This document shows, piece by piece, positions 33,156 to 41,813 of a stretch of 64,000 bases of DNA; the first letter of the stretch is position 1; every line of letters begins with the position of its first letter. The DNA comes from CAZRVH01 sp964608325 (lineage in GTDB: Bacteria > Patescibacteriota > Gracilibacteria > Peribacterales > Peribacteraceae), in the NCBI GenBank assembly GCA_964608325.1, contig CAZSMX010000001.1, positions 1-64,000 on the forward strand, written 5' to 3'. The position numbers and the translations under genes were made by a program. The notes beneath the pieces were generated by a model that saw only the letters and a program-made list of their open reading frames with translations, was not told where the DNA came from and made no database searches.

Positions 33156-33413
33156 ATGTTGGTTCTTTCTCGTAAAAAGGGTCAGACGATTCGCATCAGC
33201 GATACCATCACGATCGTGGTGCATCGCATAAGCGGTAATCGTGTCAGCTTGGGCATCGAAGCTCCGCCGGATTGCAAAATCATGCGGGGCGAGCTCGATC
33301 CCAACGACCCGCCCGGAGGCACGCCGCCTCAGCCGACCGTTTCGCTCTCCAAAAAGACGGAACAGAAAAAACCGCCCCTCGTTCGAAACAACGAACATCG
33401 GGCCGCATCCTAA
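33156..33413 (+). CDS. csrA: Carbon storage regulator CsrA
   Basis: An 85-residue protein. Residues 1-48 are a canonical CsrA (MLVLSRKKGQTIRISDTITI, then 'NRVSLGIEAPPDCKIMRGEL'), an RNA-binding dimer that represses translation by covering GGA motifs near start codons. A Pro/Lys/Thr-rich tail of ~35 residues, likely disordered, is an addition to the family. The start follows AAGAGG. The leader contains several GGA triplets, including TTCCGGA and one touching the start codon, consistent with autoregulation. A terminator follows. Confidence 0.94.
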   Translation: MLVLSRKKGQTIRISDTITIVVHRISGNRVSLGIEAPPDCKIMRGELDPNDPPGGTPPQPTVSLSKKTEQKKPPLVRNNEHRAAS

Positions 33414-33444
33414 TTGGACCGAAGCGGCGACGCTTCGGATCCGG

Positions 33445-33471
33445 CCGGCACCCTCGGGTGCCGGTTTTTTT
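33445..33471 (+). terminator. Rho-independent terminator of csrA
   Basis: CCGGCACC (33445-33452), loop CTCG, GGTGCCGG (33457-33464), then seven T (33465-33471). Confidence 0.93.
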
Positions 33472-34027
33472 ACATGCCTTGGGTCGCCACGCACTCCCCG
33501 CGTACGCAGGATACCCTCATGCGGGCGCACATCGCGCACGCGAGCGGGCTTCCTTCCTGCTGCCTGCAATCCGCATAGTCCTGGGCCGCAGCCAGCACTC
33601 CTGACCCGGAGGATGCGGTGATGGCGGTGCCGCATGTCACGAAGGGGCAGCTGAAGATGAACAACGAACAATCTGCATCGGTTTTGCACGTCTGCGCGGC
33701 GGCCACTGCGGCATCGTAGGCGTCTTTGCGCTTCTCGCAGGAAACAACGGCACTGCCGTCGGCCGAAGACGCGTAGCCGCCATGCGTCATGCATGGATCG
33801 GCGAAGTAATTGATGGCGTGTCCGTCCGGCGTGCACGACGCGATGACCGTTCCGTCCGCGCAACGATACGGCGCGCATTCGTTCGCAACGGACGATGCGT
33901 CTGACGACGAAACGGCATCACCGCCGCCCGAGGAAACCCCGGTATCGCCAAGGGACTGCAACATCATGGCCGCGGCTGCGACGAAAGATACCGCCAGGAC
34001 GGATGCGACGATGGATTTTCCGGACAT
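33470..34027 (-). CDS. Secreted 14-cysteine protein
   Basis: A 185-residue protein. The signal or anchor helix ('IVASVLAVSFVAAAAMML') is followed by a Ser/Gly/Asp linker and about 130 residues with 14 cysteines. These include a first module 'ECAPYRCADGTVIASCTPDG..YFADPC' and a later 'CKTDADCSLFIFSCPFVTCG' plus 'CAMCARMRVSCVRGEC'. The spacing resembles small disulfide-rich secreted domains; the CKTDADC segment is like those of protease-inhibitor-type repeats. An even number of cysteines fits full pairing. No family is named with confidence. Confidence 0.75.
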   Translation of the reverse strand: MSGKSIVASVLAVSFVAAAAMMLQSLGDTGVSSGGGDAVSSSDASSVANECAPYRCADGTVIASCTPDGHAINYFADPCMTHGGYASSADGSAVVSCEKRKDAYDAAVAAAQTCKTDADCSLFIFSCPFVTCGTAITASSGSGVLAAAQDYADCRQQEGSPLACAMCARMRVSCVRGECVATQGM

Positions 34028-34147
34028 ATCACAACACGGTAAGGATCAACGCGAAGGATACGCCGGTAACGAAGGTGATGAAAGATTTCGCCTGCATAGG
34101 AGTGGAAGGTACCTATGAAGACGGAGAGAGCCCCCGATTCTTTCAAT

Positions 34148-35293
34148 CTACAGGCAGATCGGATCCGGATCGCTCGTGATCTGCGTGCCGTAATGCGTCG
34201 TCAGGTAGTATTTTCCGGCCGAATCGACCGTCAGGCCCATGCCGATCCTTGTAAAAGACGGATTGACGATGCTTTTGTAGTGGGGTGCGTTTGCCTTTCC
34301 CTTTTCGCTCATGAAAAAATCGAACGTCGAGCGGACGGCGTTGATCATGTCGCCGGTGCAATCATCCTTCTTACACTTGAAGTACCCCCACCCGATATTC
34401 TCCGTATACGCAGATCCATTGACGTTCTTGAAATCGAGTCCGAGCGAGGAGAACCAGTTTCCCACCATCTTGTAATCGTAATACGCGGACTGCCCGTCGC
34501 GCTTATGGTTGATCGTACCCAGACTCCTCGCACGGTCGGACCAGATCCAGGCGGTACGGATCAACTGCTTGTCGGTTTCATACGGCGGCAACCCCTCCTG
34601 CGCACGGACATCGTTGATCCATGACAGCCACACGCGCTGCACTTCCTGCATGTCCACCTTCGCGATCTTTTCTTCCTGGAAATCGCTGCATTGCGCATGC
34701 AACACTTTTTCAACGTCGACGGTAGGACGATCCGTCACGCCGTTCTGCAATCTCCAGAGCATCTCGGCCACCTGTGCCCGGGTGAGTCGCATGAAGACCG
34801 CACCCACGTCGTCGGGAACCGCTTTCTTCGACGCCAATGCGCGAACCGCTCCTTCGTACCATACCGGCGTTTGCTTCGTTTCCAATCCGTACGCGCGCGC
34901 CAACATCACCGATGCGTCGGCGAGCGTCACGTTGTCCGACGGGCGGAAGAGTCCGTCCTTCCCGCCCTGCACGATCTTCTCCTGCATCGCGAGACAAACG
35001 GGGCTGTAGAACCAATCGCGCCTCGTAACGTCTTTCGGAACTTTGCATGTCTTCTGGTCGGACGGATCTCGCAGCGTGATAAGGATCTTCACGAATTCCG
35101 CGCGCGTGATGGTGCGATCCGGCTTGAAACTTCCATCTTTGTACCCGTTCACCACCTTCTTCTCTTTCAGGAACGTGATTGCTGGGGCGTTTTCATGCGT
35201 TGCGGGCACGTCGGAAAAAACGTTCGCAGCGTATGCGTACGCTGGAATGAGTATCAGGGATACGGCGGACAACAAACGTCGTACGTGAAGCAC
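34148..35293 (-). CDS. Surface protein with SLH repeats and CAP/SCP (YkwD-like) domain
   Basis: A 381-residue protein with signal peptide (to ~YAYAAN). SLH repeats cover ~23-190 ('FSDVPATHENAPAITFLKEKKVVNGYKDGSFKPDRTITRAEFVKIL', then 'YSPVCLAMQEKIVQGGKDGLFRPSDNVTLADASVML'). The CAP domain covers ~215-375 ('LSWINDVRAQEGLPPYETDKQLIRTAWIWSDRA', 'TENIGWGYF', 'HYKSIVNPSFTRIGMGLTVD', 'YLTTHYG'), with the conserved His/Glu cavity residues. CAP proteins bind lipids or wall material. The start is GTG with TAGCAT six bases upstream (35300-35305). Confidence 0.93.
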   Translation of the reverse strand: MLHVRRLLSAVSLILIPAYAYAANVFSDVPATHENAPAITFLKEKKVVNGYKDGSFKPDRTITRAEFVKILITLRDPSDQKTCKVPKDVTRRDWFYSPVCLAMQEKIVQGGKDGLFRPSDNVTLADASVMLARAYGLETKQTPVWYEGAVRALASKKAVPDDVGAVFMRLTRAQVAEMLWRLQNGVTDRPTVDVEKVLHAQCSDFQEEKIAKVDMQEVQRVWLSWINDVRAQEGLPPYETDKQLIRTAWIWSDRARSLGTINHKRDGQSAYYDYKMVGNWFSSLGLDFKNVNGSAYTENIGWGYFKCKKDDCTGDMINAVRSTFDFFMSEKGKANAPHYKSIVNPSFTRIGMGLTVDSAGKYYLTTHYGTQITSDPDPICL

Positions 35294-35395
35294 TGATCGA
35301 TGCTACAGATGTCTGTGATGAATGCCAGGTTTTTCTTTTTGTTTTCATGTTTCGTTCCATCCGGGCATCGCAAGCAAGGATGCGCCGACTAGGTG

Positions 35396-35656
35396 TCAGC
35401 GGATGGATGCGAACGACGTCTTCGTCGTCACGCGGCAGCCGAGCGTCTGCAACTGGGTCTGGAATTTCCGTACACCCAAGCTGCGCATGGAAGTAGGCAG
35501 GTAGATGTGGACGTTGGCCCTGTTCGGATAACTGCGGACCCACTGGAGGAGATTCGACATTTCCTCTACGGGTAGCGACGTATTGGCACTGCTTACGACC
35601 GTGGAGAAGTCGATGACGAGTTCCTGCGGACGGGTGATGGATGAAGTAACCTGCAT
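35396..35656 (-). CDS. Hypothetical 86-aa protein, STAS-like shape
   Basis: Starts MQVTSSITRPQELVIDFSTV. The predicted alternation of strands and helices ('ELVIDFSTVVSSANTSL', 'MSNLLQWVRSY', 'ANVHIYLPTSM', 'FQTQLQTLGCRVTTK') resembles a small STAS or anti-anti-sigma-like alpha/beta fold, but I cannot name a family. TACACT (35664-35669) lies seven bases before the ATG and is embedded in an inverted repeat GTGTAC-TCAC-GTACAC (35665-35680). This suggests a regulated leaderless promoter. The longer reading from 35803 is rejected. Confidence 0.65.
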   Translation of the reverse strand: MQVTSSITRPQELVIDFSTVVSSANTSLPVEEMSNLLQWVRSYPNRANVHIYLPTSMRSLGVRKFQTQLQTLGCRVTTKTSFASIR

Positions 35657-35825
35657 GCACCAAAGTGTACTCACGTACACCTTCCATTTCAAGTGTTTTT
35701 TTGACGGAAGATGGAATAAAAAGTGATTCGGTTTTCTCGCGTTGCTGCTGCGGAAAAATTTTTGCGATTGGAAAAACGCAACGTACACCGCGCGGATTTT
35801 CACCGTGGGCGCAAGGCGGAGAATG

Positions 35826-36425
35826 TCAGCGGATCGTGAAGAGGTACCTGCGGTGATACATCCTCTGCACTACCTGACTCACAAGCACCGCGAGAAGAAC
35901 AACCGCGGCGTAGGCACCGAGAATATGTGCGTACGACACCCATGCCGGCAGCATGCGCTTGAGCATGGACAGGAAGAACACGAAGTACCACGACGAGAAC
36001 GATACCGCCCCCATCGCGAACGCGACGCCCCGCAAACGATGGATGACGTGCTTTGCGCCGAACTCCTTCTTAAGAAAGGAAATATGGATCATGCGCGGAG
36101 CGACATACGCATGAAGCAGGATACCGTTCACGGTAAGAGCGGCGACGATAACCGTCTTGCTAAAGAACGCCGGAGACACGCTGTACTTGGGAATGTCCGA
36201 AAGATAAATGCAAATACCCGTGACGTAGAGCAACAGCATCGCAGCAGTGATGACATTGGAAAGGATGCTCACTACATCGGCTTCCTTCTTGGAAATCTTG
36301 AAGTCCTTCAGGAAGCTGAAAAAAAGAATGTCGGTGATCGTCGCACCCCCCATGCCGATGACGACGCTGAGAATATGGAACGTGAGGAACAGGCGCTGGT
36401 ATTCGGCAAAAAAGTCCAAAGACAT
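35826..36425 (-). CDS. Multi-spanning membrane protein, unknown (DUF2269/DUF2214-like)
   Basis: A 199-residue protein with five or six helices. The N-terminus 'YQRLFLTFHILSVVIGMGGATITDILFFSFLKD' has an intramembrane His as in several small haem- or redox-type membrane families, and a second His/Tyr cluster ('ILLHAYVAPRMIHISFL') follows. The family call is tentative. No ribosome-binding site is visible. Confidence 0.7.
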   Translation of the reverse strand: MSLDFFAEYQRLFLTFHILSVVIGMGGATITDILFFSFLKDFKISKKEADVVSILSNVITAAMLLLYVTGICIYLSDIPKYSVSPAFFSKTVIVAALTVNGILLHAYVAPRMIHISFLKKEFGAKHVIHRLRGVAFAMGAVSFSSWYFVFFLSMLKRMLPAWVSYAHILGAYAAVVLLAVLVSQVVQRMYHRRYLFTIR

Positions 36426-36575
36426 AAGAATATTGATAACAACGGCATGGTATCAGTGAGGGCTTTAAACGGGCAAAGAATGCGGATTGCGCCATTCATC
36501 TATCTATTGAACAAGCTTTCGTCTTCCCGTACACTCGCGGGGCCGAAAAGCTCCTTTAGGCTATCATTATGACGT

Positions 36576-36661
36576 GGGTCGGTACCGAAGCGGTCAAACG
36601 GGCCTGACTGTAAATCAGGTGGCTTATGCCTTCGAAGGTTCGAGTCCTTCCCGGCCCACCA
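36576..36661 (+). tRNA. tRNA-Tyr (GTA)
   Basis: An 86-nt class II tRNA. The acceptor GGGTCGG pairs with CCGGCCC (one G-T), D stem CCG/CGG, anticodon stem CCTGA/TCAGG with loop CTGTAAA (anticodon GTA), long variable arm, T arm GGTTCGAGTCC and encoded CCA. Confidence 0.95.
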
Positions 36662-36684
36662 CTAAAAATGATCAGTTAAATTTA

Positions 36685-36710
36685 CCCCTTCGCCATTGCT
36701 GACGAAGGGG
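36685..36710. terminator. 8-bp hairpin between tRNA-Tyr and a membrane-protein gene
   Basis: CCCCTTCG (36685-36692) pairs with CGAAGGGG (36703-36710). It is followed by TT on the plus strand and TAAATTTAA on the minus strand. It could terminate the tRNA transcript, the converging 36743-37147 gene, or both. Confidence 0.55.
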
Positions 36711-36742
36711 TTGGAGATCTTTCGGCGTGTTCCGGGCTTTCA

Positions 36743-37147
36743 TTACGAACAAGTTCGAATGACCTGCGCGGAGCATCGTTTCGAGGCGACAAGAAATCCG
36801 ATCGAGCAAGCCAGCAAGGGCAATGCCCATAACTGCTGATTTCCTATGCTGCCGGCATGCAGCAGATCAGCTGCAATTCCCAAGGTGCCGAATGCACCAA
36901 GCGGCATCATCGCCGACGACAGCACCAAAAACACAAGGCTGATTGCTGATTTCTCGTGCTGCATAAGCATAAAGATAGGCAGCAGTGCAGCAAGAAGCAT
37001 CACAATGGCGATAGCAACCGACATGAATACCGGCCACGGGGACATCGCCATTGATTCAACCAAGCCAAATTGGGCAAACGTTGCGATCATGCCCCATATC
37101 ACAAAATAGCAATATGAAGCACCGCAGTAGGACAACCATTTCCGCAT
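36743..37147 (-). CDS. Small four-helix membrane protein
   Basis: A 134-residue protein starting MRKWLSYCGASYC with GGAGG well placed upstream, which decides the start over a longer frame from 37225. Four hydrophobic helices ('FVIWGMIATFAQFGL', 'VFMSVAIAIVMLLAALLPIFML', 'AISLVFLVLSSAMMPLG', 'LWALPLLACSIGFLVA'). No family recognised. The region upstream (37150-37320) is AT-rich and shared with the divergent cfa promoter. Confidence 0.68.
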   Translation of the reverse strand: MRKWLSYCGASYCYFVIWGMIATFAQFGLVESMAMSPWPVFMSVAIAIVMLLAALLPIFMLMQHEKSAISLVFLVLSSAMMPLGAFGTLGIAADLLHAGSIGNQQLWALPLLACSIGFLVASKRCSAQVIRTCS

Positions 37148-37323
37148 GTTTCGAACCTCCGACGTGTTGAAAAAACAAGATCCATGCCGATCACGCGACA
37201 TTTCAGATCTATTATAAAATAACATATATTTATAAAAAGAAAACTATTAGCCCAAATTAAGACTGCACGTTGTTTTAGGCAGTTCTATTGGCATTTCTTT
37301 GTATAATCGTATAATCGGAGGCT

Positions 37324-38454
37324 ATGGAGAACGCCACTCCTTCCAAAAGCGAAAGGCTGGTCCGAACGGTGCTCAAGGCAGCGGATATAGAACTGAATGG
37401 AAACCGCCCCTGGGACATCCGCGTCCATGACAAAAGAACCTTCAATCGGATCATTTCGCAAGGATCGCTGGGACTGGGCGAGGCGTACATGGACGGCTGG
37501 TGGGACTGCGACCAGTTGGACGAGTTCTTCCACCGGCTCGTCCGCACCGAGGCGTACAAGAAGATGCCCATCAACATCGAGACGGTGAAGGCGTACCTCG
37601 CGGCAATCTTTATGAACATGCAAAACAAGATCCGCTCCAAGCGCGTCGGCAAGGAACACTATGACCTGGGCAATGATTTCTACCAGGCGATGCTGGACCC
37701 GTACATGCAGTACTCCTGCGCGTACTTCAAGGATACGAGCGACCTTGCGACGGCCGAGCGCCAGAAGATGGAACTGGTCTGCAAGAAATTGCAATTGAAG
37801 AAAGGAGAAAAAGTGCTCGACATCGGTTGCGGCTGGGGCGGTCTGGCGAAGTACATGGCCGAGCATTATGAAGTGGAAGTGACAGGCATCACGATCTCGC
37901 AGGAACAGGCCAAGCTCACGCAGGACTTCTGCAAGGGGTATCCCGTGAAGGTACTGGCGATGGATTACCGCGACATGAACGAGACGTTCGATAAGATCGT
38001 GTCCGTCGGCATGTTCGAGCACGTAGGCTACAAGAATTACCGCACGTACATGGAAACGGCCGCGCGCTGCCTGAAGGACGACGGCATCTTCCTCCTGCAT
38101 ACCATCGGCCAGGCGGAATCGATCAAGACCGTGGATCCCTGGTTCAACAAATATATCTTCCCAAACGGCATGCTGCCGTCCATCCAGCAGATCTCCCGGG
38201 CGGCGGAACAGTTATTCGTAGTGGAAGACTGGCACAACTTCGGGGCGTACTACGAAAAGACGCTCCTCGGCTGGTACGCGAACTACAAGGCTGCCTGGCC
38301 GCGCTTCCGGCAGCGCTACGGAGACCGGTTCGCCCGCATGTGGGATTACTACCTGCTCAGCTGCGCCGGCGGCTTCCGCGCCCGCGGCATGCAGTTGTGG
38401 CAGATAGTTCTCACGAAAAAAGGTATGATCGGGGGGTACTCATCCGTCCGATAA
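37324..38454 (+). CDS. cfa: Cyclopropane-fatty-acyl-phospholipid synthase
   Basis: A 376-residue SAM-dependent enzyme that adds a methylene bridge to unsaturated acyl chains of membrane lipids. The SAM motif is VLDIGCGWGGLAKYMAEHY. Other family marks are 'GSLGLGEAYMDGWWDC', 'HYDLGNDFYQAMLDPYMQYSCAYF', 'FEHVGYKNYRTY' and 'FLLHTIGQ'. Two overlapping TATAAT boxes (37302-37307, 37310-37315) and GGAGG precede the ATG. The two genes downstream are spaced 3 bases and -1 base, an operon. Confidence 0.97.
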   Translation: MENATPSKSERLVRTVLKAADIELNGNRPWDIRVHDKRTFNRIISQGSLGLGEAYMDGWWDCDQLDEFFHRLVRTEAYKKMPINIETVKAYLAAIFMNMQNKIRSKRVGKEHYDLGNDFYQAMLDPYMQYSCAYFKDTSDLATAERQKMELVCKKLQLKKGEKVLDIGCGWGGLAKYMAEHYEVEVTGITISQEQAKLTQDFCKGYPVKVLAMDYRDMNETFDKIVSVGMFEHVGYKNYRTYMETAARCLKDDGIFLLHTIGQAESIKTVDPWFNKYIFPNGMLPSIQQISRAAEQLFVVEDWHNFGAYYEKTLLGWYANYKAAWPRFRQRYGDRFARMWDYYLLSCAGGFRARGMQLWQIVLTKKGMIGGYSSVR

Positions 38455-38457
38455 CCC

Positions 38458-39042
38458 ATGAAGCGCGCAATTATCGTCCACCGGTGGGAAGGGTCCCCAG
38501 ACGAAGGCTGGATTCCTTGGTTGAAGGATGAGCTGGAAGCAGACGGATTCAAGGTGATCGTTCCTGCCATGCCCGATCCGGACGCACCGGAAATCGAGGC
38601 ATGGGTCTCACACCTCGCTCGGGAAGTCGGCACGCTTGATTTTAATACATTCCTCATCGGGCACAGCATCGGCTGCCAGGCGATCATGCGCTTCGTAGAA
38701 CGTACGCCGCAGGACCAGACGGCGGGAGGCGCGGTCTTCGTCGCGCCGTGGTTCACGCTGATGGGATTGGAAGACGAAGAAGACAAAAAGATCGCCGAGC
38801 CCTGGCTTGCGACGCATATCGACGACATAGCAGTTCAGGAACGGCTGCCGATCCTTTCCTGCATTTTTTCGGATGACGATTACTACGTGCCGTCGGAAAA
38901 CAAAACAATGTTCGAGGACCGCCTGCAGGCGTACACGATCGTATTGCACAGCAAGAAGCACTTCACGGAAGACGACGGCGTGACGGAATTGCCCGAAGCG
39001 CTGGAGGAAATCCGCCAGATGAGCGATCCCTCCCTCTCCTGA
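38458..39042 (+). CDS. Alpha/beta hydrolase, RBBP9/YdeN type
   Basis: A 194-residue serine hydrolase. The N-terminal 'AIIVHRWEGSPDEGWIPWLKDELEADG' and nucleophile elbow FLIGHSIGCQAIMRF (Ser) are typical, the acid is in 'FSDDDYYVP', and the catalytic His is in 'KKHFTEDDG'. The substrate is unknown; the cfa neighbour hints at lipid or envelope metabolism but does not prove it. It ends on the base where the next gene's ATG begins. Confidence 0.92.
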   Translation: MKRAIIVHRWEGSPDEGWIPWLKDELEADGFKVIVPAMPDPDAPEIEAWVSHLAREVGTLDFNTFLIGHSIGCQAIMRFVERTPQDQTAGGAVFVAPWFTLMGLEDEEDKKIAEPWLATHIDDIAVQERLPILSCIFSDDDYYVPSENKTMFEDRLQAYTIVLHSKKHFTEDDGVTELPEALEEIRQMSDPSLS

Positions 39043-39368
39043 TGGCGCGCGAAGACGTCGAGGAATGGGCGGACAAGGTATTCGTCGATGAATTCGGCTT
39101 CTATAAGCGGAAAACCTTCAGCAGCCCCTCGTACTACAAAGGAGGGAAGATGTTCGCGTTCGTGTACGGAGACGGATTGGGTTTGAAGTTCACGGAAGAA
39201 CGCGCGGCGGAACTGGTCGCCTCGGATCCGGTCACATACTCCCCTTTCGACCCGGGCGGCAACGCCCCGATGAAGCGGTGGGTCATCGTGTCATATCCGG
39301 ACGTGCCGAGCTACGACGATGCGCGAGGACTCATCGAGGAGTCGCTCGACGAATTCTCCCACAATTAA
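39042..39368 (+). CDS. TfoX/YjbR-like small protein
   Basis: A 108-residue protein with an MmcQ/YjbR or TfoX-N-type fold pattern. It starts with a helix 'VEEWADKVFVDEFGFYKRKTF', then strands 'GGKMFAFVYGDGLGLKFTEERAAELV' and 'KRWVIVSYPDVPSYDDARGLIEESL'. The function in this family is poorly defined. Last gene of the cfa operon, stopping next to the 3' end of the efflux operon on the opposite strand. Confidence 0.78.
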   Translation: MAREDVEEWADKVFVDEFGFYKRKTFSSPSYYKGGKMFAFVYGDGLGLKFTEERAAELVASDPVTYSPFDPGGNAPMKRWVIVSYPDVPSYDDARGLIEESLDEFSHN

Positions 39369-40583
39369 TCACTCAAACCTCAGCGCCTCCATCGGGCTCA
39401 GGTCCGCAGCTTTTTTGGCGGGATACAAACCGAAGAGCAATCCCGTACCTACCGCCATCGCAACAGCCAGGAAAATGGCGAAGAACGACAGGATGAATTC
39501 GAATTCACCCAGAGCCTTGGCAGCTAAGAAAGACAGCAACCATCCGAAGGACGCCCCTAGGATAATGCCCACGATACCACCCGTGACGGTCAGGGACACC
39601 GCTTCCAACAGGAACTGCAACAGGATATCGCGTTTGCGTGCTCCGACCGCTTTGCGCAAGCCGATTTCGCGCGTGCGCTCGGTGACCGACACCAGCATGA
39701 TATTCATGATGCCGATGCCGCCGACGAGCAAAGAGATGCCGGCGACCAGCGACAGGAACACCGTGAGCCCCAGCGTAACCGAGTTGATGACGCCGGTGAT
39801 CTGTTCCGCGCTGCGCGCGACGAAGTCATCCTTGTCAGGATCGTTCTGGGGGTTGTCGATGTTGTGGCGCTGGCGCAGGAGCAGCGTGATGTCGAGTTTC
39901 GCGAGTGCGGGGTCCCCGACGGATTTGAGCGAGATGAAAGATAGGTATTTGGAACCCGTCACGGCGCGTCCGGTGGAAAAAGGGACGATGACGATGCTGT
40001 CCATTTGCTGCAGGAGCGCGGATTCAACCGACTCCAAGACGCCCACGACGAGAAACGAGGATTCGCCGATCTTGATCTTCTTGCCGAGGGGTTCGACGTC
40101 GCCGAAGAGGTCCTCCGCGGATTTGTGTCCGAGTATCGCAACGTATTTCGCACCCTCCTCGTCGCTCTCCTCCAACAGGCGGCCTTTCTCCAGTGACAAT
40201 CCGTAGTTCTGCAACATCTCGTTGCGCGTCGCCATGATCATCGGTGCAATTTCCTCCTTTCCGTACTGCACCGTCTTTCCTACCAGGATGATCGGCGCGG
40301 CGTTATCGACCGTGGAGAGCCTGCGGATTGCCTCAAAGTCATCCATGGTGATGCTATCGGTGTTGCCTCCGAACTTTTCCAAGCCTGTCGGGAAGACGTC
40401 GATCGTGTTGGTGCCGAACGCCTCGATCTGCGACAGGATGTAATTCTGAAAACTGTTTCCCATGGACACCATCAGCACGACGGATGCGACTCCGATGATG
40501 ATGCCGAGCATCGTCAGCGCGGAACGCTTTTTGTTGACCGTGATGCCTTTGACGGAGGTGGTGACGAGGTCTTTGTACAGCAT
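39369..40583 (-). CDS. MacB-type ABC transporter permease (second)
   Basis: A 404-residue permease: N-terminal helix after 'KKRSALTMLGIIIGVASVVLMVSMG', a large exported MacB periplasmic-core-like domain (~45-270), and three C-terminal FtsX-type helices, with 'GGIGIMNIMLVSVTERTREIGLRKAVGA' and the terminal 'LSPMEALRFE'. It pairs with the similar permease upstream. Last gene of the marR operon. Such systems export peptides, lipids or drugs using the ATPase from within the membrane plane. Confidence 0.94.
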   Translation of the reverse strand: MLYKDLVTTSVKGITVNKKRSALTMLGIIIGVASVVLMVSMGNSFQNYILSQIEAFGTNTIDVFPTGLEKFGGNTDSITMDDFEAIRRLSTVDNAAPIILVGKTVQYGKEEIAPMIMATRNEMLQNYGLSLEKGRLLEESDEEGAKYVAILGHKSAEDLFGDVEPLGKKIKIGESSFLVVGVLESVESALLQQMDSIVIVPFSTGRAVTGSKYLSFISLKSVGDPALAKLDITLLLRQRHNIDNPQNDPDKDDFVARSAEQITGVINSVTLGLTVFLSLVAGISLLVGGIGIMNIMLVSVTERTREIGLRKAVGARKRDILLQFLLEAVSLTVTGGIVGIILGASFGWLLSFLAAKALGEFEFILSFFAIFLAVAMAVGTGLLFGLYPAKKAADLSPMEALRFE

Positions 40584-40586
40584 GGG

Positions 40587-41810
40587 TTATTCGTAACGAA
40601 GGGCTTCCATTGGGCTCAAACTCGCCGCCTTGCGCGCCGGGGAAATGCCGAAGACGAGTCCGGTCATGGATGCCATGAGCAAGGAAGCGATGACCGACGG
40701 AACGGACACGGCAAAGAGGTAGGTCGACAGGATGGGGGTAATGAAAATGGATGCGGTGAATGCCAGGAAGATGCCGAGCAGGAGGCCGATGACACCCCCG
40801 ATGCCCGTGAGTAGGACCGCCTCGATGAGGAATTGAATGAGGATGTTCCTCCGCGTCGCCCCGATGGCCTTGCGCAGGCCGATCTCCCGCGTGCGCTCCG
40901 TCACCGACACCAGCATGATGTTCATGATGCCGATCCCGCCGACGATGAGGGAAATAGCCGCGATGGTCGTGATGAACATGGTCAGTCCCAAGGACACTGC
41001 ACCCAGGATCTGGTTCGCTTCCTCGGAGGAGTGGATGATGAAGTCGTCCTTTTTGGGATCATCCTCCGGATTGTCGATGTTGTGCCGGTAGCGCAGGAGG
41101 AACTTCAGGTCCGCGAACGCTTCGTCGAACGACTCGGTCGCCTCCAGCGTCATGTAGTCGAGGTATTTCTGGCCAGTGATGTTCCGCGCGACGGAGAACG
41201 GCACGTAGATACGGTCGTCCGCGCTCTGGAAAAACTGCGAACCCAGCGCCTTCGCGACGCCGACGATTTGGAAATGGTTATTGCCGATCTTCACGCTCTT
41301 GCCGAGCGGATTCAGGTCGCCGAAGAGTTTCGTCGCCGTTTCGGACCCGAGGAGCGCGACCTGACGCGATCCCCCGTCGTCGTTCTCGTCGATGAGCCGG
41401 CCCTGGGCGGCGGTGATGTTCTGGTTCTTGAAAAACGTCGCGGGAACGCCGAACACCTGCGGAGACGCCTCTTCCTTTCCGTAGGTCGTTTTTCCGCGGA
41501 TGAAGATAACCGGAGAGACATTCGTGACGCTGCCGAGCTTTTTGATCTGCGCCAGATCCTCGAAGGTAAGACTGTCGTAGCCCGGCATTCCCTGGGCGGC
41601 CCCTTCCTGGTTCCCCGGGAAGATCACCATGCTCTTGGCACCAAGGCTCGATACCTGGCCCAGGATGACCCCCTGCATGCTCGCGCCGATGGAACTCATG
41701 AGGATGACGGAACCCACGCCGATAATGATGCCAAGCATGGTCAGCATGGAACGCGTCAGGTTCACCGTCACCCCTTTGCCGGCGGTTTTCAGCGTGTCAT
41801 GAAATTTCAT
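40587..41810 (-). CDS. MacB-type ABC transporter permease (first)
   Basis: A 407-residue paralogue of the downstream permease with the same layout ('TRSMLTMLGIIIGVGSVILMSS', periplasmic core, 'GGIGIMNIMLVSVTERTREIGLRKAIGA', 'LSPMEALRYE'). Two distinct permeases suggest a heterodimer rather than the MacB homodimer. Spacing to its neighbours is 3 bases on each side, so the genes are co-translated. Confidence 0.94.
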   Translation of the reverse strand: MKFHDTLKTAGKGVTVNLTRSMLTMLGIIIGVGSVILMSSIGASMQGVILGQVSSLGAKSMVIFPGNQEGAAQGMPGYDSLTFEDLAQIKKLGSVTNVSPVIFIRGKTTYGKEEASPQVFGVPATFFKNQNITAAQGRLIDENDDGGSRQVALLGSETATKLFGDLNPLGKSVKIGNNHFQIVGVAKALGSQFFQSADDRIYVPFSVARNITGQKYLDYMTLEATESFDEAFADLKFLLRYRHNIDNPEDDPKKDDFIIHSSEEANQILGAVSLGLTMFITTIAAISLIVGGIGIMNIMLVSVTERTREIGLRKAIGATRRNILIQFLIEAVLLTGIGGVIGLLLGIFLAFTASIFITPILSTYLFAVSVPSVIASLLMASMTGLVFGISPARKAASLSPMEALRYE

Positions 41811-41813
41811 GGG

